Source: Corylus avellana (Eukaryota; Streptophyta; Magnoliopsida; Fagales; Betulaceae). Taken from it: a stretch of 64,000 nt of DNA. The notes beneath the pieces are model-generated. The model saw only the letters and a list, made by a program, of their open reading frames with translations. It had not been told where the DNA came from and searched no databases. Both the position numbers and the translations under genes were made by a program. Below are positions 17,102 to 29,810 of the stretch, piece after piece (positions within the stretch are counted from its first letter, which is position 1; each line of letters opens with the position of its first letter). The DNA lies in contig NC_081544.1 in NCBI RefSeq assembly GCF_901000735.1, positions 22,559,900-22,623,899 on the forward strand, in the 5' to 3' direction.

Positions 17102-17238
17102 AATTATGCTTGAGCCTCTCACAAAAATTAAAAGCAAAAGAAAAAGTAATTGGCATAAACCAATTAGTTCAAAACTTTCATTTAAAAGTAACTTTTTTTA
17201 ACCCAAAAAAAAAAAAAAAAAATCTAAACAGCTTGTAA
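16511..17238. other. AT-rich intergenic sequence, nothing recognised
   Basis: Low-complexity A/T runs and no coherent reading frame, element end or RNA gene. Confidence 0.6.
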
Positions 17239-17540
17239 CACTACAAAAAATTCAATATTTAATGACTACCCATTAGTGACATTTTTAGGCCAAAAAAAGT
17301 CACTGATAAGGTGGTGATGTGGGAGTAATGTTGTTTTTGAAATGGCAAAAAACTATGAGACTGCAAATGGGGTTAATGATGTGTGACAGTGTTCACACAT
17401 CACCAATTGGTGACGAGTAAAAATTAGAACGTCACCTTTCAAAGGTGACATGTCAAGCTTCACACTTGCTTTAACGGTGACATAGAAGTCACCGCTAATG
17501 ATAGAGGAATAGCAGTCGCCGCTAATGACTCTGATTATGT
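17239..17540 (+). mobile_element. CACTA-like element end
   Basis: The segment starts CACTACAAAAAATTC, the conserved terminus of plant CACTA (En/Spm) transposons. It continues with subterminal repeats of the GTCACT / TAGTGAC kind (TTAGTGACATTT, AAGTCACTGATAA, AGTCACCGCTAATGA). I find no matching TTTTTGTAGTG end downstream, so it is probably a truncated end or a derivative. No transposase is present. Confidence 0.5.
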
Positions 17541-17737
17541 TAATTAATTAATTAAAGGAGATGACAATTTTAGATCCTTTTCTTTTGGGAGTTACGTTTG
17601 GCTGCTGATAGAAGATTGGATGTTTGAATATCATATCCAAATCAGTTATTCTCAAGCGAAGGCAAAAATCTTATATCCAAATTCAGATCTACTTTTTCTT
17701 GCATTTTCAAAGCATTTTGTTGTTAGTACATTTGTGA

Positions 17738-17914
17738 GTGTTAGTCCCACATTGAGAAAATATAAAAGAAAATAGTAGTTAATATATCTAAGTAAACCTT
17801 ATCCCATTAGCTTAGGCTTTTGGGCTAGAGTTGTGTTCAACTATGTATATTAATGTACTTTTGTTAAAAACTTCATAACCGCATTATCTCCAAACAACTG
17901 GTATCAAAGCCTAG
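17738..17914 (+). mobile_element. LTR and primer-binding-site relic
   Basis: The sequence TGTTAGTCCCACATTG at 17738 looks like the start of a short copia or TRIM LTR. About 160 bp later ATCTCCAAACAAC is followed at once by TGGTATCAAAGCCTAG, a near-perfect initiator tRNA-Met PBS. No second LTR is visible, so only the 5' end of an element is preserved. Confidence 0.5.
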
Positions 17915-18149
17915 TTTTACCAACAAGTCTTAGTTCAACAGTTCACGGAAGAAATGGTCAGTTGTGGAATTGGTTGATGATCACTTTATAAGTGTGAGGG
18001 AAAGCCTTACCTCTTGAGCTAGCTTTTGAGGTTGAGAGATGTCCAAGACCACTCAACACCAACTCTTGACGTGAGACACTCTTGGAAATGTTCAGATTTT
18101 ATGAACATCTCAACTTTTATAATCTCTTACACTCTCATTATGCATTTAA

Positions 18150-18450
18150 AAACCTAAACACCATGGAAGCACCTTAAATACCTTAGATCAACTTATGTAG
18201 CCCATATACATGTTACTTCATGTGGCATGCAATCCAACAAATTGATAATAAAAAAAGAATTAAAAAAAAAAAAAAAATTAACCAAGCAGGCCAGGCAGGG
18301 TAAAATTGCTATATATTTTGATCTTAATGTTAGATTAAGGAAATCTTCGTGGCATTGGAAAGTTAATTCAAATAAGTATAATTTTGTTCAATGTGAAAAA
18401 ATTTTAGTTTCAATGTTTACTCGGTCAAAACGGGTTGTCAATAGAATGCT
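18150..18450. repeat. Dispersed repeat related to 5545-5851
   Basis: Shares long stretches with the repeat downstream of genes A and B (ACACCATGGAAGCACC, GATCAACTTATGTAGCCCA, TTTCAATGTTTACTC) with about 15-20 percent visible divergence. It lies in the same orientation. Class unknown. Confidence 0.55.
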
Positions 18451-19359
18451 TCTAAGGTAGATCCAACGGCTGGATTTACTAGACTGTTGGGTAAAGTAAT
18501 GATCGTTATTATCCAATGGTTATAATTAAATATGCGTTATTAATATTTTAATCTAACGAGCAAAATCTGATGTTCAGATTTTATGATTGTTAATATACGA
18601 GTTTATTACAGTTAAAATTGTAGTTATTATTGCAATTTTAAAATTAAGTGACTATTGGTGAACAAACATAAATAACTACTATTTTTAACACTATAAATAG
18701 TCTACTGCATACCTATTTTTATACACAAAAAAATTCTTTATTCTTCTGTCTCTTTAAACACTTTCTGTAGTTTTAAAATTTGTTTCTCTCTCTTGCTAGA
18801 ATAGAAAATTTAACGGCGTTAAGGTATGGTTTCATTTGTGCAAAACGCAAGCAAACTACAAATTTCTTTTATGTGCTTCATTGTATCCTGAAGTAATATT
18901 TGATGAAACCCGTTGCATACCCAATTCTGGTGAGGGCAAATAAATTTTAAGAAAAGCGACTTTGTATTGGGATCTTTATGCATGAAATTTTGTGTTTACG
19001 AACTGTTCATAATTATGTAAAGATAACGACAATGGCTTATCTATGTACTCCTGGTGACATTCCTACTTAACAAATAATCTCCTTTGAATTGTCTCTTTTA
19101 TCTGCTTTTTTAATTAATCTATCAGTACACAACTTTTATACAATTATGTGCAAGGGCCTTTATTATGGAGTGCAGCTTGACCATCCATGATAACAACTGA
19201 TACAGAGAGGCGCGTGGGAAGCAGTAAAAACAAAACTCACAAATTTTCTATGAATCCTAAAAAAAATAAAGAATAAAAAATTGATAATAATAACACACCG
19301 GACGGCCAAACCAATCTTATTATGCTTAAAACCTTGAAAGTTAATTTACAAATTAAACT
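18451..19359. other. AT-rich intergenic sequence
   Basis: No coding frame. Near 19185-19240 a short stretch (TGATAACAACTGATACAG, then AGTAAAAACAAAAC) looks like a decayed reverse-strand LTR/PBS junction of the family at 13137. The five bases 19355-19359 (aaact) are the target duplication of the Sirevirus-like element. Confidence 0.5.
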
Positions 19360-20313
19360 TGTTAGTTTAGGTTTTGGCACATTCAGTTTGCATGTAAGTT
19401 GTTGAAAATGAGCACCTCAGCATGTCCAGAAAGCAGGATTCTAGAAGGCCCTGTCCGAACCGCCAGAAGCCAAGTTCCTGACCCAATTTCCAGACAACAC
19501 ACTTTGGAGGGCCTATCCGGACCGTCAGAAGCCGGATCCGGACACAATATCCAACAAGTCAAAAGTGAAGGCCATGTCCGAATCGTCAGAAGCTGGGTCC
19601 AGACCCAATTTCCAATAAGCTACATTTGAGAGGTAGGTCCGGACCGTCAGAAGCTGGGTCTGAACCCAATTTCCAACAAGACCACTTTGCATGGCATGTC
19701 CGGACACATGACTTGGGTGTCCGGACACCACATGATTACGCATAGGTAACCCTAGCCATGTCCGAACACCCACTTATCCTTGTCCGGACATGGTTGCTGA
19801 ATTGTTGTTTTATTCTCTATTTGAACGAACTGTTTTGCCTATTATACATACGTATTTTGAAAGCTAAAACAGAGAGCTTAGAAAGAGATATTATTCAAGT
19901 TTATGTGAGTGAAGATTAAATACGTGAAGCCAATCGGAGTTCCGGTGAAAGGAAATCTTATAGAAGAATTGTACCAGATGTTCTGGAAAGTGCTACTGCA
20001 GTAGAAGTCAAGTGGGTCGCTTGTCGTGTGCAAGGGAGAGTAAATTGCAAAGGTTTTGTAATTCTTCTTGTATTCCTTATTCTTCTTATAGTAGATTGAT
20101 TTCGTGGGTTTGGTTACCCCGAAGAGGTTTTACATTTAGAGAGTTCTCTAAATGGTTTCTTCTTCGTAACCAAATATCTGTGTTCTTAAATTTCTTTACA
20201 TATCTGTATTTGGTTGATTGTTAACTGTTAAGTGAGATTTTATTCTGTTGCTTCTAAGTGATACATCTAGGCAGTTGAATGGGTGTAGTTTGGAGTCGTA
20301 TATAGGTTTTTCA
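19360..20313 (+). repeat. 5' LTR of Sirevirus-like element
   Basis: 954 bp, TG to CA. It contains four tandem units of about 61 bp at 19447-19692, built around CCGGACCGTCAGAAGC. The 3' LTR has five units, which accounts for the 60-bp length difference. Several substitutions separate the two LTRs, so the insertion is not very recent. Confidence 0.85.
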
Positions 20314-20384
20314 ATTGGTATCAAAGCGGGTTCACTCTGTGAAGGAATTTTTTTTCCTGAATGTGATCTGAGACTCCATATCAA

Positions 20385-22046
20385 ATGTCACTTACTATTG
20401 CTCCTAATTCCCTTCCCGTCTTTGACGGAACAAATTATATGCTTTGGAAAATTCGTATGAGAGCATACTTTAAATCCATTAATGTATGGCATATTGTTGA
20501 ATCTGGATGGACACGTCCAGATAAAGCAATAGTTGAATGGTCAACGGAAGACAAGAATAATGTTACTGCGAATGACAAAGTTATAAATGCTATTTACATC
20601 TCTGTTTCAAATGAGGAATTTTCAAGAATTTCTAGATGTGAGATAGCTAAGGAAGCTTGGGAAACTTTAGAAATCACACATGAAGGAACTAAGGTGGTTA
20701 GAACTTCAAAAATTCAAATGTTGGTTTCTCAATTTGAGGAGATTAGAATGCAGGAAGATGAAACTTTTGATGAATTCTATTCAAAACTTAGTGTCATTAG
20801 AAACTCTACTATTAATTTAGGAAAGAAAATGGATGATGATAAAGTGGTGAAAAAAATCTTAAGATCTTTACCTGAGAGGTTTATACCTCAAATTGCTGCC
20901 ATACAACAGAGCAAGGACTTAGATACTATGAGAGTAGAAAAACTTGTAGATTCCCTTCAGACTTTTGAGCAAATTTTACCCAAACACAGGAAAACTAAAA
21001 ACATTGCTCTTAAGGCAAAAAATGTTAAAGTCAATTCTTGTGGTTCGTTTGATGGGGATTCTGGGGATGATGAAGAATTTGCCCTGTTTGCTAAAAAATT
21101 TAAAAAATTCTTTAGACCCATGAATGGAAATTTTAAAAATTGAGACTCAAAAGGTCCTGTGAAACCTAGAGGTGAAGTTAGAAGTAATCCACAAGAGAAC
21201 TTAAAGACTGATCAGAAGGATAAGTTTACTAGTGGACGCAAATGTCATGAATGTGGGGGTCGAGGTCATATTCGAATTGAATGTGCTAATTTGAATAAGT
21301 CCAAAGGTAAAGCTTTTAATGTCACTCAGAGTGATGAGCCAGATGATGAGAAATCCGAAGAAGAAGTTGAAGGAGGAGTGAATTATTTAGCTTTTACTGC
21401 TTCTTATGATAATGATTATAAGGTTGTTAACTCACCTCATATGCTTAACAAATTTGAAATTGAATCTGATGATGAGGTGGATTTACAAACTGCTTATAAT
21501 AACTTATTTGTGGAATGTGATAAATTGAACAAGCTAAATAGGAGAAATTTAAAAAATCTGAAAGAAGCTGAACTTGAGAAAGAGAGATTAATGAAATCTA
21601 TGGATGAATGTCTAGCTATTCGAAACACCTTGACTTCTAAAAACCTCATGCTGATTGCTAAAGTTAAATCTCTGGAAAAGGACTTGAATGATTCAAATGA
21701 TCATTTAAATAAATTTTCTAGTGATAAATTGAATCAAATGTTAGGAAATCAGAAACATTCATATGATAGGACTGGATTGGGTTTTAATAAACATGTTGAT
21801 TCATCTTCTTCAAATGTTGCTACCACTTCTAAGATTATGTTTGTGAAACCTAAAATGAAAGATGTGGTAATTAAGAACTCGTGTTTACCTAAAGAAAGCT
21901 CAAAAGATGTGACCAAGAAGAATAAGTTAAAATTCAAAGTTCCGGTAAGGACTAACTTCAATTCTAAGTTTATCCCTACATGTTTTCACTGTGGTGTCGA
22001 AGGTCATACTTGACCAAATTGTTTTCAAATTAGGGCTAAACAACCA
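20385..22046 (+). pseudogene. gag of Sirevirus-like element, interrupted
   Basis: The first frame (20385-21143, 252 residues) carries the copia-type gag core (DUF4219/UBN2 family), with LPVFDGTNYMLWKIRM near its N terminus. A TGA at 21141-21143 ends it. Coding-like sequence resumes in a different frame (21159-22013), with a CCHC zinc knuckle (CHECGGRGHIRIEC, about 21243-21284), a long Lys/Glu-rich stretch that could form a coiled coil, and a second knuckle (CFHCGVEGHT) cut by a TGA at 22011-22013. These lesions recur in the second copy at 27139-28379. Confidence 0.8.
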
Positions 22047-22823
22047 TTGTCTCAGAAGAATATCCCTAGACTAGATGAACTTGGAATTGGAAATCAACTA
22101 AAAGTTTTAACTACTCAAGTGAAACTTATTAGAGAGAAGTTAGCTGCTTTGTCAAATTCTGTTGATGTAAAAGATATGCCTACTTTGTTTGACAATCATG
22201 TGAAAACACATCCTCAAAAGGAACAGGTCTGGGTTAAAAAGAAAGATCATCTATGCTTGGTTGCTCATACTGCCTTAAATGTGCTTAACTCATGTTTGTG
22301 GTTTCTGGATAGTGGTTGTTCCAAACATATGACAGGTGATAAGTCTCTATTCAAAGAGCTTAAAGAAGGTAAATGAGATGGAAGCATTACTTATGGAGAT
22401 GGCAGCAAATCGAAGGTGATCAGTCAAGGAATTGTGGAAATTTTCAGTGCTCCTACTCCACAAGAAGTGTTGTATGTTGAAGGACTCAAGGCAAATTTAT
22501 TGAGCATCAGTCAGTTTTGTGATTATGATTTAGTAGTTCAATTTTCTAAGAAAGAATGTAGCATCTTTGATTCTCAAGGAAAATGGTTGATAGGAGGAAA
22601 ACGCACTGTTGACAACTGCTATTCTCTCTCCTCAAATTCTCAGATCAAATGCAACAAGGCAACCCTGGAAACTGGAGAATTGTGGCATCAACGGCTAAGG
22701 CATCTAAATTTTCATGATCTGGTCAAAATCTCAAAGACAGAAGCCAGGGCTGATTTACCCAAGATTCATCAGGCTGATAAAGGAAAGTGTGGACCATGTA
22801 CGTCAATTGGGAAAACAAACTAG
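22047..22823 (+). pseudogene. Protease and pre-integrase region of pol
   Basis: The aspartic protease active-site motif LDSGCSKHMTG lies near 22306-22338. A TGA at 22374-22376 interrupts the frame (GGA in the second copy). The gag-pre-integrase zinc-binding region follows (LWHQRLRHLNF, then CGPC). A frame change near 22800 separates it from the integrase core; both copies share it. Confidence 0.75.
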
Positions 22824-23478
22824 AACTCCACACAAAAAGACTTCAAGTATTTTTACCTCTCGAAACTTAGAGCTTCTTCACATGGATCTCATGGGACCTA
22901 CACGGACAGCTAGTATGGGATGCAAGAAATACATTATGGTGGTCGTAGATGACTTCTCTCGATATACATGGGTAATTTTGTTAAGAGAAAAATCTGAAGC
23001 CTTTGAACAAGCTCAGATCTTGTTCAATAAGATACAAAGTGAACAAGACTTTCTCATCAAGCGAATCCGTAGTGATCATGGCAGAGAATTCGAGAATTCC
23101 AGTTTTGAAGATTATTGTGCTCAACAAGGTATCAAACAAGAATTCTCATCTCCCATAACTCCTCAACAAAATGGGGTAGTCAAACGGAAAAATAGAGTCA
23201 TACAGGAAATGGCTAGAGTCATGATACATGCTAAGAATTTGGCACAACATTTTTGGGGAGAAGCAGTCCATACGGCATGTCATATTGTAAATCGAGTTTT
23301 TCTCAAACCAACAACTACCAAGACATCGTATGAGCTATGGCGAGGCAAGAAGCCCACTGTCAAATATTTTCGGGTGTTCGAAAGTACGTGCTATATTCTT
23401 CGTGACAGGGAAAACTTGGGGAAGTTTGCTGCGAAGAGTGACGTAGGAATTTTTCTTGGGTATTCCACTACAAGTTGA
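22714..23478 (+). pseudogene. Integrase core of Sirevirus-like element
   Basis: The DDE-type integrase catalytic core is visible: the first Asp in MDLMGPT, the second in RSDHGREF, then TPQQNGVVKRKNR. In the last motif the catalytic Glu that copia integrases have before RKN is replaced by Lys (AAA at 23182-23184). The frame ends at a TGA at 23476-23478. The enzyme is therefore inactive twice over. Confidence 0.75.
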
Positions 23479-24294
23479 ACTAGTCGAGTGTATAACACAA
23501 GGACCAAGTCAGTAATGGAATCAGTCAATGTTGTCATCGACGATGAAACTACCAAGGATCACCCTGCAGAAGAAGAACGTCATGTTGAGGGGGAGCAAGT
23601 TGATATTTTTGATAAGAGTTATGATCCTCATAGTCCGAATGTTCTAGCAATCCGTACGTCAATATCTTCAATAGCAGAAGACATGACTCCTTCACCAGTT
23701 CCAAACATGGTTTCTCATGTACCATCCTCCAGAGTTAAACTTAATCACCCTAGAGAAAATTTGCTGGGAAATGTTAATGAAGGTTTACGACTGTGAAACA
23801 GGGTGGTTAATCAAGTCTCTTATTCTTGTTATCTTTCTCAGATTGAGCCAAAGAAAGTTAATGAGGCATTGGAAGATGAGAGTTGGGTTGCTATGAATGA
23901 TGAGCTCAATCAGTTTGTTCGAAATGATGTATGGAATTTGGTTCCAAGACCAAAAGATCAAAATATCATCGACACTAAATGGATATTCAAGAATAAATCC
24001 GATGAGCATGGTACAGTGGTAAGAAACAAGGCTCGATTGGTTGCTCAAGGATACACTCAAGTTGAAGGAGTGGACTTTGATGAGACGTTTACACCGGTAG
24101 CCAGATTGGAATCCATCAGAATTTTATTGAGCATCTCATGTCATCTCCGGATCAAATTGTATCAGATGGACATCAAGAGTACTTTTCTTAATAGCATTCT
24201 ACAAGAAGAAGTGTATGTAGCTCAGCCAAAAGGGTTTCAGGATCCAACATATCTGGAACATGTTTACAAGCTGAAAAGGCACTTTATGGATTGA
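23479..24294 (+). pseudogene. Integrase tail and N-terminal reverse transcriptase
   Basis: Coding-like sequence with an acidic linker, then the RVT_2 reverse transcriptase start ([20 protein letters not shown], then [11 protein letters not shown]). A TGA at 23794-23796 splits linker and RT, and a frame change at about 24280 ends this part. The lesions are identical in 29811-30626. Confidence 0.75.
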
Positions 24295-25478
24295 AACAAG
24301 CTCCAAGAGCTTGGTATGAACGCCTGACAACATATCTTCTTGATCATGGGTTCATCCGAGGACAAGCTGACCGTACCTTGTTTACCTGTAGGAAAAGCAG
24401 CCAACTACTCATTGTCTAGATTTATGTAGATGACATTATTTTTGGTTCTACGATTGACTCACATGCTCATCAATTCTCTATGGAAATGAAACAAGAGTTC
24501 GAAATGAGTCTGATTGGTGAATTGACTTACTTTCTAGGTTTTCAAGTCCAACAATCCAACAAAGGTATTTTTGTGTCTCAACCAAAGTATGCCAAAGATC
24601 TTGTGAAGAGATTCGGTTTGGATGGAAAAAGTCATGCTTGCACACCCATGAGTACGAGTGTTAAGCTGAGTGCAGATGTGGCTAGGAAATCCGTTGACCA
24701 AACCTTGTACAGAAGTATGATATGCTGTCTACTTTACCTTAGAGCTAGTCGACCAAATATATCTTTCAGTGTTAAGCTGAGTGCAGATGTGGCTGAGAAA
24801 TCCATTGAGCAAACCTTGTACAGAAGCATGATAGGCTGTCTACTTTACCTTATAGCTAGTTGACCAGATATATCTTTCAGTGTGGGTGTATGTGCTTGAT
24901 TTCAAGCTAATCCAAAGGAATCTCATCTGACAGCAGTTAAACGATTCCTTTGGTATGTAAATGGCACTACCAATTTTGGGATTTATTTTTCTACTAACAC
25001 AAATCTTGAACTTGCAGGATATTCTGATGCTGACTGGGCTGGTAATGCGGATGATCGAAATAGTACATCTGGCGGATGTTTTTATGTGGGTACAAACTTG
25101 GTCGCCTGGATGAGTAAGAAACAAAACTCCATCTCTCTTTCTACTGCTGAGGTCGAATATATAGCTGCTGGGAGCTACTGCAAGCAGCTAATCTGGATTA
25201 AGTAACTTCTTGCGGACAATGGATTTGCTCAAGAGAAGATGATTGTCTACTGTGACAATACTAATGCCATAAACATCTCGAAGAATCCGGTCCAACATTC
25301 ACGCACGAAACACATTGACATTCGTCATCATTTCATCCGTGACTTGGTGGAGACCCAGGTGGTATCTCTTGAATTTATGCCTACTGAACATCAATTAGAT
25401 GACCTGTTTACAAAACTACTAGATGGATCTAGGTTCAAGTATCTCAGGAATGCTATTGGTGTATGCGATCTATCATGA
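24295..25478 (+). pseudogene. C-terminal reverse transcriptase and RNase H
   Basis: The RT catalytic YVDD box is encoded at 24423-24434, just after an in-frame TAG at 24418-24420. GELTYFLGFQVQQ follows. A 111-bp tandem duplication then repeats 37 codons (24660-24881). RNase H motifs follow (YSDADWAGN, STAEVEYIA, then TKHIDIRHHFIRD), with further stops at 24861 and about 25202. The last 79 codons (25239-25478) are open. Confidence 0.75.
24660..24881 (+). repeat. 111-bp tandem duplication inside RT
   Basis: GTTAAGCTGAGTGCAGATGT begins at 24660 and again at 24771. The two units keep frame (37 codons) but differ at about ten bases, so the duplication is old. The same doublet is at 30992-31213. 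Confidence 0.85.
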
Positions 25479-27038
25479 TCGTATACATAGAACATGCCTA
25501 GAAATTAAGCATGTTGATATTTTTCTGTAGCTGTTCTAGGGTGTTTTTGTTTGTTTTTTTGTTTTTTGTTTTTCTTTTCTTTGGTTCTGTTATTTTTGTG
25601 ATATTTTTTTTTTCTTGTTCGGTAGTCAGTTTCTCATGTCTTGCTTTCAAATGAATATTTCACATATGAGTGGGGTCAATATTTCTGCAATTTACATCTA
25701 ATGCTTCATATGTTTTATGATCTACCTTGTTCTTCTGAAGACTATTGAGGGACTAAGAGTCAGTTTTTCTCATGTTCAAAGTTGTGCACATTTTGCCCCC
25801 ATTAAGTTTGTATTTTTTATATGTGTTTGGGAATTCGGATCAAACATTTTTTTTGGAAGATAGGTAGTGTCATTTCTATCTACTTGACCAACTCGTTAGT
25901 TGAACCTAACTCCTAAAAACTCCGACATTTTCTTCAATAAAAAAATTAAAAATTAAAAAAAGGGAGAGGGGTGGGGGGTGCATAAAATATGCTCAAATGA
26001 CTTATGGTTGCTTCTATATGTCCCTATAGAAAGAATTAGTGATCAAATCATTGCGGAAATAGATAGTTACTAAAGGACATGGTGAAAAGCAAATGATAGT
26101 CTCAGGGGGAGTGTATCGGATGAAGGACTCTAGGTCCTAACATTATAAGGTTTGACTGTGGCTTGAATCAGACTGTTTGTCTTCTATTTACTAAATGTCT
26201 GTCTAGATTTACCTTTCACTAATGAAATCTTATTTAATGGGAGTTTTCACACACTACACACTCGCATGAGTTTTCTAAATTATTGCTTACTTGGCTGAAT
26301 TCACAGAAAAAGGAGGCTTCATGCATATGGTACATTTATGATGTGTGTGTAGTATGTTGATCACTCCGGATTGTTAAGATATTCATAAAAACATGCATGA
26401 GTTATTGGATATCTATACATAGTGTGTTTTATTTTATTTTATTTAAAAAAAAAAAAAAACTTTATTTTTTTCATTTTATTTTTGAGAGGATGTCTGGACA
26501 CGACACTTACCTGTCCAGACACGCCTATCGGGTTTTTTTTAAACCTGAAAAAAAAAAAAAAAAAATTTCCCCATTTCCTCCTCTCTCTCGGCCGAAGCAC
26601 TTTTTCCTAAATTTTTTTTCTCTCTCGTTGTGTTATTTTTCTTTTCGTTCTTTCTCTGTGATTCCATCTCTTCAACTTAAAGGATCAACACTTCAATCAT
26701 CCAAGGTATGTCTTCTTCCCTTATTCTTTTCTGATTTGGTTTCAAATCAAATTCTAGGATGTGAATGTTTGGGTTTCAAATTGCCATTCCGAATTGCTTG
26801 ATTGCTTGATTCACATTGATCATTCTTTCTATCTCATATGATTGTAGCAAAATACATAAACTAGGATGTATTTAGGAATGGGTTCCTTATCTTGACATAT
26901 ATTTTTCCACGCCCACATCTTTATGCATAACATGTGTTTGATAAAATGCCTCAAAGATTCCGGTTTGCAATTTTGCTACATTTCTTCAATTAAATTGCTC
27001 TAGTTCAATGTTATTGGTCTTTAGATGTTGGTTGGGAT
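25479..27038 (+). other. Non-coding region after pol, copy 1
   Basis: AT-rich sequence between RNase H and the env-like frame, cut by the gap. It has a PPT-like CAGGGGGAGTG at about 26103 and a short inverted repeat GTCTGGAC / GTCCAGAC at about 26492-26520. No supported gene. Confidence 0.6.
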
Positions 27039-27138
27039 NNNNNNNNNNNNNNNNNNNNNNNNNNNNNNNNNNNNNNNNNNNNNNNNNNNNNNNNNNNNNN
27101 NNNNNNNNNNNNNNNNNNNNNNNNNNNNNNNNNNNNNN
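27039..27138. other. Assembly gap, 100 N
   Basis: 100 N between the two copies of the Sirevirus-like interior. The sequence before it is equivalent to the bases up to 33370; the sequence after it is equivalent to 20806 onward. Confidence 0.99.
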
Positions 27139-27161
27139 CTACTATTAATTTAGGAAAGAAA

Positions 27162-28379
27162 ATGGATGATGATAAAGTGGTGAAAAAAATCTTAAGATCT
27201 TTACCTGAGAGGTTTATACCTCAAATTGCTGCCATACAACAGAGCAAGGACTTAGATACTATGAGAGTAGAAAAACTTGTAGATTCCCTTCAGACTTTTG
27301 AGCAAATTTTACCCAAACACAGGAAAACTAAAAACATTGCTCTTAAGGCAAAAAATGTTAAAGTCAATTCTTGTGGTTCGTTTGATGGGGATTCTGGGGA
27401 AGATGAAGAATTTGCCCTGTTTGCTAAAAAATTTAAAAAATTCTTTAGACCCATGAATGGAAATTTTAAAAATTGAGACTCAAAAGGTCCTGTGAAACCT
27501 AGAGGTGAAGTTAGAAGTAATCCACGAGAGAACTTAAAGACTGATCAGAAGGATAAGTTTACTAGTGGACGCAAATGTCATGAATGTGGGGGTCGGGGTC
27601 ATATTCGAATTGAATGTGCTAATTTGAATAAGTCCAAAGGTAAAGCTTTTAATGTCACTCAGAGTGATGAGTCAGATGATGAGAAATCCGAAGAAGAAGT
27701 TGAAGGAGGAGTGAATTATTTAGCTTTTACTGCTTCTTATGATAATGATTATAAGGTTGTTAACTCACCTCATATGCTTAACAAATCTGAAATTGAATTT
27801 GATGATGAGGTGGATTTACAAACTGCTTATAATAACTTGTTTGTGGAATGTGATAAATTGAACAAGCTGAATAGGAGAAATTTAAAAAATCTGAAAGAAG
27901 CTGAACTTGAGAAAGAGAGATTAATGAAATCTATGGATGAATGTCTAGCTATTCGAAACACCTTGACTTATGAAAACCTCATGCTGATTGCTAAAGTTAA
28001 ATCTCTGGAAAAGGACTTGAATGATTCAAATGATCATTTAAATAAATTTTCTAGTGATAAATTGAATCAAATGTTAGGAAATCAGAAACATTCATATGAT
28101 AGGACTGGATTGGGTTTTAATAAACATGTTGATTCATCTTCTTCAAATGTTGCTACCACTTCTAAGATTATGTTTGTGAAACCTAAAATGAAAGATGTGG
28201 TAATTGAGAACTCGTGTTTACCTAAAGAAAGCTCAGAAGATGTGACCAAGAAGAATAAGTTAAAATTCAAAGTTCCGGTAAGGACTAACTTCAATTCTAA
28301 GTTTATCCCTACATGTTTTCACTGTGGTGTCGAAGGTCATACTTGACCAAATTGTTTTCAAATTAGGGCTAAACAACCA
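27162..28379 (+). pseudogene. gag, second copy (partial)
   Basis: Lacks the gag N terminus because the contig starts inside it. It carries the same stop at 27474-27476 and the same stop in the second zinc knuckle (28344-28346) as the first copy, with a handful of amino-acid changes. Confidence 0.75.
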
Positions 28380-29810
28380 TTGTCTCAGAAGAATATCCCT
28401 AGACTAGATGAACTTGGAATTGAAAATCAACTAAAAGTTTTAACTACTCAAGTGAAACTTATTAGAGAGAAGTTAGCTGCTTTGTCAAATTCTGTTGATG
28501 TAAAAGATATGCCTACTTTGTTTGACAATCATGTGAAAACACATCCTCAAAAGGAACAGGTCTGGGTTAAAAAGAAAGATCATCTATGCTTGGTTGCTCA
28601 TACTGCCTTAAATGTGCTTAACTCATGTTTGTGGTTTCTGGATAGTGGTTGTTCCAAACATATGACAGGTGATAAGTCTCTATTCAAAGAGCTTAAAGAA
28701 GGCAAAGGAGATGGAAGCATTACATTTGGAGATGGCAGCAAATCGAAGGTAATCGGTCAAGGAATTGTGGAAATTTCCGGTGCTCCTACTCCACAAGAAG
28801 TGATGTATGTTGAAGGACTCAAGGCAAATTTATTGAGCATCAGTTAGTTTTGTGATTATGATTTAGTAGTTCAGTTTTCTAAAAAAGAATGTAGCATCTT
28901 TGATTCTCAAGGAAAATGGTTGATAGGAGGAAAACGCACTGTTGACAACTGCTATTCTCTCTCCTCAAATTCTCAAATCAAATGCAACAAGGCAACCCTG
29001 GAAAATGGAGAATTGTGGCATCAACGGCTGAGGCATCTAAATTTTCATGATCTGGTCAAAATCTCAAAGACAGAAGCCAGAGCTGATTTACCCAAGATTC
29101 ATCAAGCTAATAAAGGAAAGTGTGGACCATGTACGTCAATTGGGAAAACAAACTAGAACTCCACACAAAAAGACTTCAAGTATTTTTACCTCTCGAAACT
29201 TAGAGCTTCTTCACATGGATCTCATGGGACCTACACGGACAGCTAGTATGGGATGCAAGAAATACATTATGGTGGTCGTAGATGACTTCTCTCGATATAC
29301 ATGGATAATTTTGTTAAGAGAGAAATCTGAAGCCTTTGAACAAGCTCAGATCTTGTTCAATAAGATACAAAGTGAACAAGACTTTCTCATCAAGCGAATC
29401 CGTATGATCATGGCAGAGAATTCGAGAATTCCAGTTTTGAAGATTATTGTGCTCAACAAGGTATCAAACAAGAATTCTCATCTCCCATAACTCCTCAACA
29501 AAATGGGGTAGTCAAACGGAAAAATAGAGTCATACAGGAAATGGCTAGAGTCATGATACATGCTAAGAATTTGGCACAACATTTTTGGGGAGAAGCAGTC
29601 CATACGGCATGTCATATTGTAAATCGAGTTTTTCTCAAACCAACAACTACCAAGACATCGTATGAGCTATGGCGAGGCAAGAAGCCCACTGTCAAATATT
29701 TTCGGGTGTTCGAAAGTACGTGCTATATTCTTCGTGACAGGGAAAACTTGGGGAAGTTTGCTGCGAAGAGTGACGTAGGAATTTTTCTTGGGTATTCCAC
29801 TACAAGTTGA
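28380..29810 (+). pseudogene. Protease to integrase, second copy
   Basis: The protease frame is open here where the first copy has a stop, but it meets a TAG at 28845-28847 (CAG in the first copy). A one-base deletion near 29404 shifts the integrase frame at the second catalytic Asp. The Lys in place of the third catalytic residue is shared (29514-29516). So each copy has private lesions on top of shared ones. Confidence 0.75.

Noticed and set aside
19447..19692. Regular 61-bp repeats, checked as a possible CRISPR or satellite array
   Set aside because: Units are directly adjacent without unique spacers and lie inside an LTR of a plant retrotransposon.
26397..26801. 134-codon open frame in the region after Sirevirus pol
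   Set aside because: Composed of Phe/Lys-rich runs from A and T tracts; identical in the second copy only because of the duplication.
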